This document shows positions 52,887 through 53,379 of a stretch of 53,379 bases of DNA, one piece after another. Origin of the DNA: M55B165 sp051744245 (lineage in GTDB: Bacteria; Actinomycetota; Humimicrobiia; Humimicrobiales; Humimicrobiaceae); the NCBI GenBank assembly GCA_051744245.1, contig JBNJCV010000005.1:1-53379 (forward strand), in the 5' to 3' direction. A program made the position numbers and the translations under genes. Under the pieces are notes generated by a model, which saw only the letters and a list, made by a program, of their open reading frames with translations, did not search any database and was not told where the DNA came from. How positions within the stretch are numbered: position 1 is the first letter of the stretch; every line of letters starts with the position of its first letter.

Positions 52887-53152
52887 AGTGAATTAATAGA
52901 TATTATCTCTGAGCATAAAGTATCTAGCAATGCTTTTAAAAATGTGCAAAGCGACCAAACCATATATGGGGATTTTGGATATATCGCCCGGTAGCCGAGC
53001 CTGCAGATAAAGCAGTGGTAGAAGTTCTAGCCATTGAAGAGCTACCTTATACCGGATTTGATATGATATACAATTTTATTGGTTTTGGAATGCTCATCGC
53101 AGGCAGTGGTCTTATGCTTTTATTAAAGAAGCTAAGGAGGGTTATCGTTTAA
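52887..53152 (+). pseudogene. relic of a surface-protein C terminus with LPXTG-type sorting signal
   Basis: From 52887 one frame reads ELIDIISEHKVSSNAFKNVQ and stops at an in-frame TAG near 52989. A single-base shift near there leads into PVAEPADKAVVEVLAIEE, then LPYTG (53042-53056), a hydrophobic helix (IYNFIGFGMLIAGSGLMLLL) and the basic tail KKLRRVIV before TAA at 53150. LPXTG, helix and positive tail in that order is the complete sortase signal. No start codon or ribosome site serves it. The upstream secreted gene is in the same frame as the first part, separated by three stops, so both may derive from one longer protein. Confidence 0.6.
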
Positions 53153-53233
53153 GATTCAATGGATATTTATTCAGAGGGCATCTATACAATAGGTGCCCTC
53201 TCTTTTATTTGAAGTATATTATAAGTAACTTTT

Positions 53234-53353
53234 CGCCTCCACCATATAAATAACTGCCAAACCCATGAGAATCACAGCTATTGGATTCAAATTCAGGAGA
53301 AGTATCTCCTAAAATGTCAAGGATTTGTCAAGAAGCGGCTTGGCAAATTCAAT
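53234..53353 (+). repeat. 120-bp direct repeat, copy 2 (candidate att site)
   Basis: This copy repeats the last 11 bases of ssrA (CGCCTCCACCA) and the 109 bases that follow it, with 6 substitutions relative to 51973-52092. The bases just upstream (ACTTTT) do not match tmRNA, so this is not a second ssrA gene. The hairpin and the paired TGTCAAG boxes are conserved without change. It marks the right edge of a 1.26 kb unit and probably the left edge of the next one, beyond or at the end of the window. Confidence 0.85.
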
Positions 53354-53379
53354 CTTCAGCACAAAGAATGCAAAGTCAT

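Noticed and set aside
53234..53244. A second tmRNA or tRNA gene ending at CGCCTCCACCA
   Set aside because: Only the last 11 bases match ssrA. The T-arm and the rest of the tRNA-like domain are absent upstream, so it is a duplicated end, not a gene.
1..53379. CRISPR array, rRNA, other tRNA or transposase genes
   Set aside because: I saw no regularly spaced repeats, no rRNA signature segments, no cloverleaf candidates besides the tmRNA end, and no transposase or integrase motifs.

Overview
This 53.4 kb window reads as the chromosome of a low-to-medium GC bacterium. Lineage clues are: a Mycobacterium-like grouping of phosphomannomutase, bifunctional phosphoglucose/phosphomannose isomerase and S-adenosylhomocysteine hydrolase; a long hpf-secA-prfB-ftsEX-envC-ctpA-smpB-ssrA housekeeping run; sortase-signal debris; hopanoid genes; frequent TTG starts. 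Together with an ergothioneine pathway that needs no O2, they suggest an anaerobic or microaerophilic, deep-branching Actinomycetota-like organism. This placement is inference; no rRNA is present to confirm it.

Layout. (a) 1-7.6 kb, mostly minus strand: a frameshifted short-chain dehydrogenase pseudogene, a sugar-dehydrogenase-type beta-propeller with a good promoter, a DedA/TVP38-type membrane protein, and a two-gene operon encoding a molybdopterin oxidoreductase fused to a cysteine desulfurase followed by an EgtD-type histidine methyltransferase. The pair matches the metallopterin-dependent (O2-independent) ergothioneine route. (b) 7.9-18 kb, plus: seven glycosyltransferases and a small EamA/SMR-like membrane protein, a surface-glycan assembly operon in which several enzymes carry extra domains. 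(c) 18.1-27.7 kb: an orphan Phd-like antitoxin and a large palindrome, then a tightly overlapping isoprenoid/hopanoid operon: DXR-like reductoisomerase (DRL type), prenyl synthase, type 2 IPP isomerase, hpnH, hpnA, squalene-hopene cyclase, DUF116 protein, ispE, TetR regulator.

(d) 27.7-37.7 kb: a GT2 enzyme, then enzymes that would convert fructose-6-P through mannose-6-P, mannose-1-P and GDP-mannose to GDP-D-rhamnose (PGI/PMI, PMM, GMPP, GMD, RMD), the likely donors for region (b), followed by ahcY, mtnA and a second sugar nucleotidyltransferase. (e) 37.7-45.7 kb: comF, csp, long-form hpf, secA, prfB with a programmed +1 frameshift, ftsE, ftsX and an EnvC-like activator. (f) 45.7-49.9 kb: a decayed zone with an ilvC-metallohydrolase chimeric fragment and a broken DMT transporter, a second EnvC paralog and a methyltransferase. 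(g) 49.9-53.4 kb: ctpA, smpB and ssrA (tmRNA), then a 1.26 kb segment bounded by two 120 bp direct repeats that begin exactly in the tmRNA acceptor stem. That segment holds a promoter, a structured leader that could switch between an enclosing stem and an intrinsic terminator, a secreted protein, and the remains of an LPXTG sorting signal. It looks like one unit of an integration array at the 3' end of ssrA and is the least explained part of the window.
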